A stretch of DNA of 6,202 bases. Source: Candidatus Cloacimonadota bacterium. Lineage in GTDB: Bacteria; Cloacimonadota; Cloacimonadia; Cloacimonadales; TCS61. The notes beneath the pieces were generated by a model. It searched no databases. It was not told the origin of the DNA and worked only from the letters and a program-made list of their open reading frames with translations. Both the position numbers and the translations under genes were made by a program. The stretch is taken from contig DAOVQH010000159.1 of NCBI GenBank assembly GCA_030628755.1, positions 1 through 6,202 on the forward strand, in the 5' to 3' direction. This document shows positions 6,199-6,202 of the stretch, in pieces. Positions within the stretch are counted from its first letter, which is position 1; every line of letters begins with the position of its first letter.

Positions 6199-6202
6199 GT
6201 TA

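Overview
The window is AT-rich bacterial DNA from a Gram-negative (diderm) organism. It encodes a large outer-membrane protein with a signal peptide, a periplasmic region and a C-terminal beta-barrel. The domain mix (zinc-peptidase-like, TolB-type propeller, Omp85-type barrel), the low GC and the many short hairpin repeats between genes fit a deep-branching fermentative group such as Cloacimonadota (WWE1) or a relative. That placement is inference from memory of such genomes; no marker gene here settles it.

Layout. Positions 1-91 are a leader containing what looks like a decayed pair of hairpins. Positions 92-3121 (+) encode a 1009-residue chimeric surface protein. Positions 3122-3352 lie between two convergent genes and hold two 86-bp tandem copies of a composite element, each made of two different hairpins. 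Positions 3353-4411 (-) encode a membrane-anchored calcineurin-type metallophosphoesterase that looks more AT-rich than its neighbours. Positions 4412-4739 contain no gene but carry a run of imperfect hairpins that could be a structured RNA or decayed repeats, ending in a hairpin directly behind the next gene's stop codon. Positions 4740-6080 (-) encode a phosphohexomutase, most likely phosphoglucosamine mutase (GlmM). Positions 6081-6202 are its leader, with a strong ribosome binding site and four hairpins in a row.

The three genes show no obvious common pathway. The outer-membrane chimera and the mutase (UDP-GlcNAc supply for peptidoglycan and lipid A) both belong to the cell envelope, and the phosphoesterase is membrane-bound. 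The first gene converges on the second. The second and third share a strand but are 328 bp apart, so they are probably separate transcription units.

The most distinctive feature is the hairpin content of the gaps. In the 3140-3315 elements the two hairpins have different outer arms but the same inner core in opposite orientation, so their loops (TTTTT and AAAAA) are complementary. A pair at 6155-6198, unrelated in sequence, follows the same rule (loops TCC and AGGA). This suggests a family of paired-hairpin elements with matched loops.
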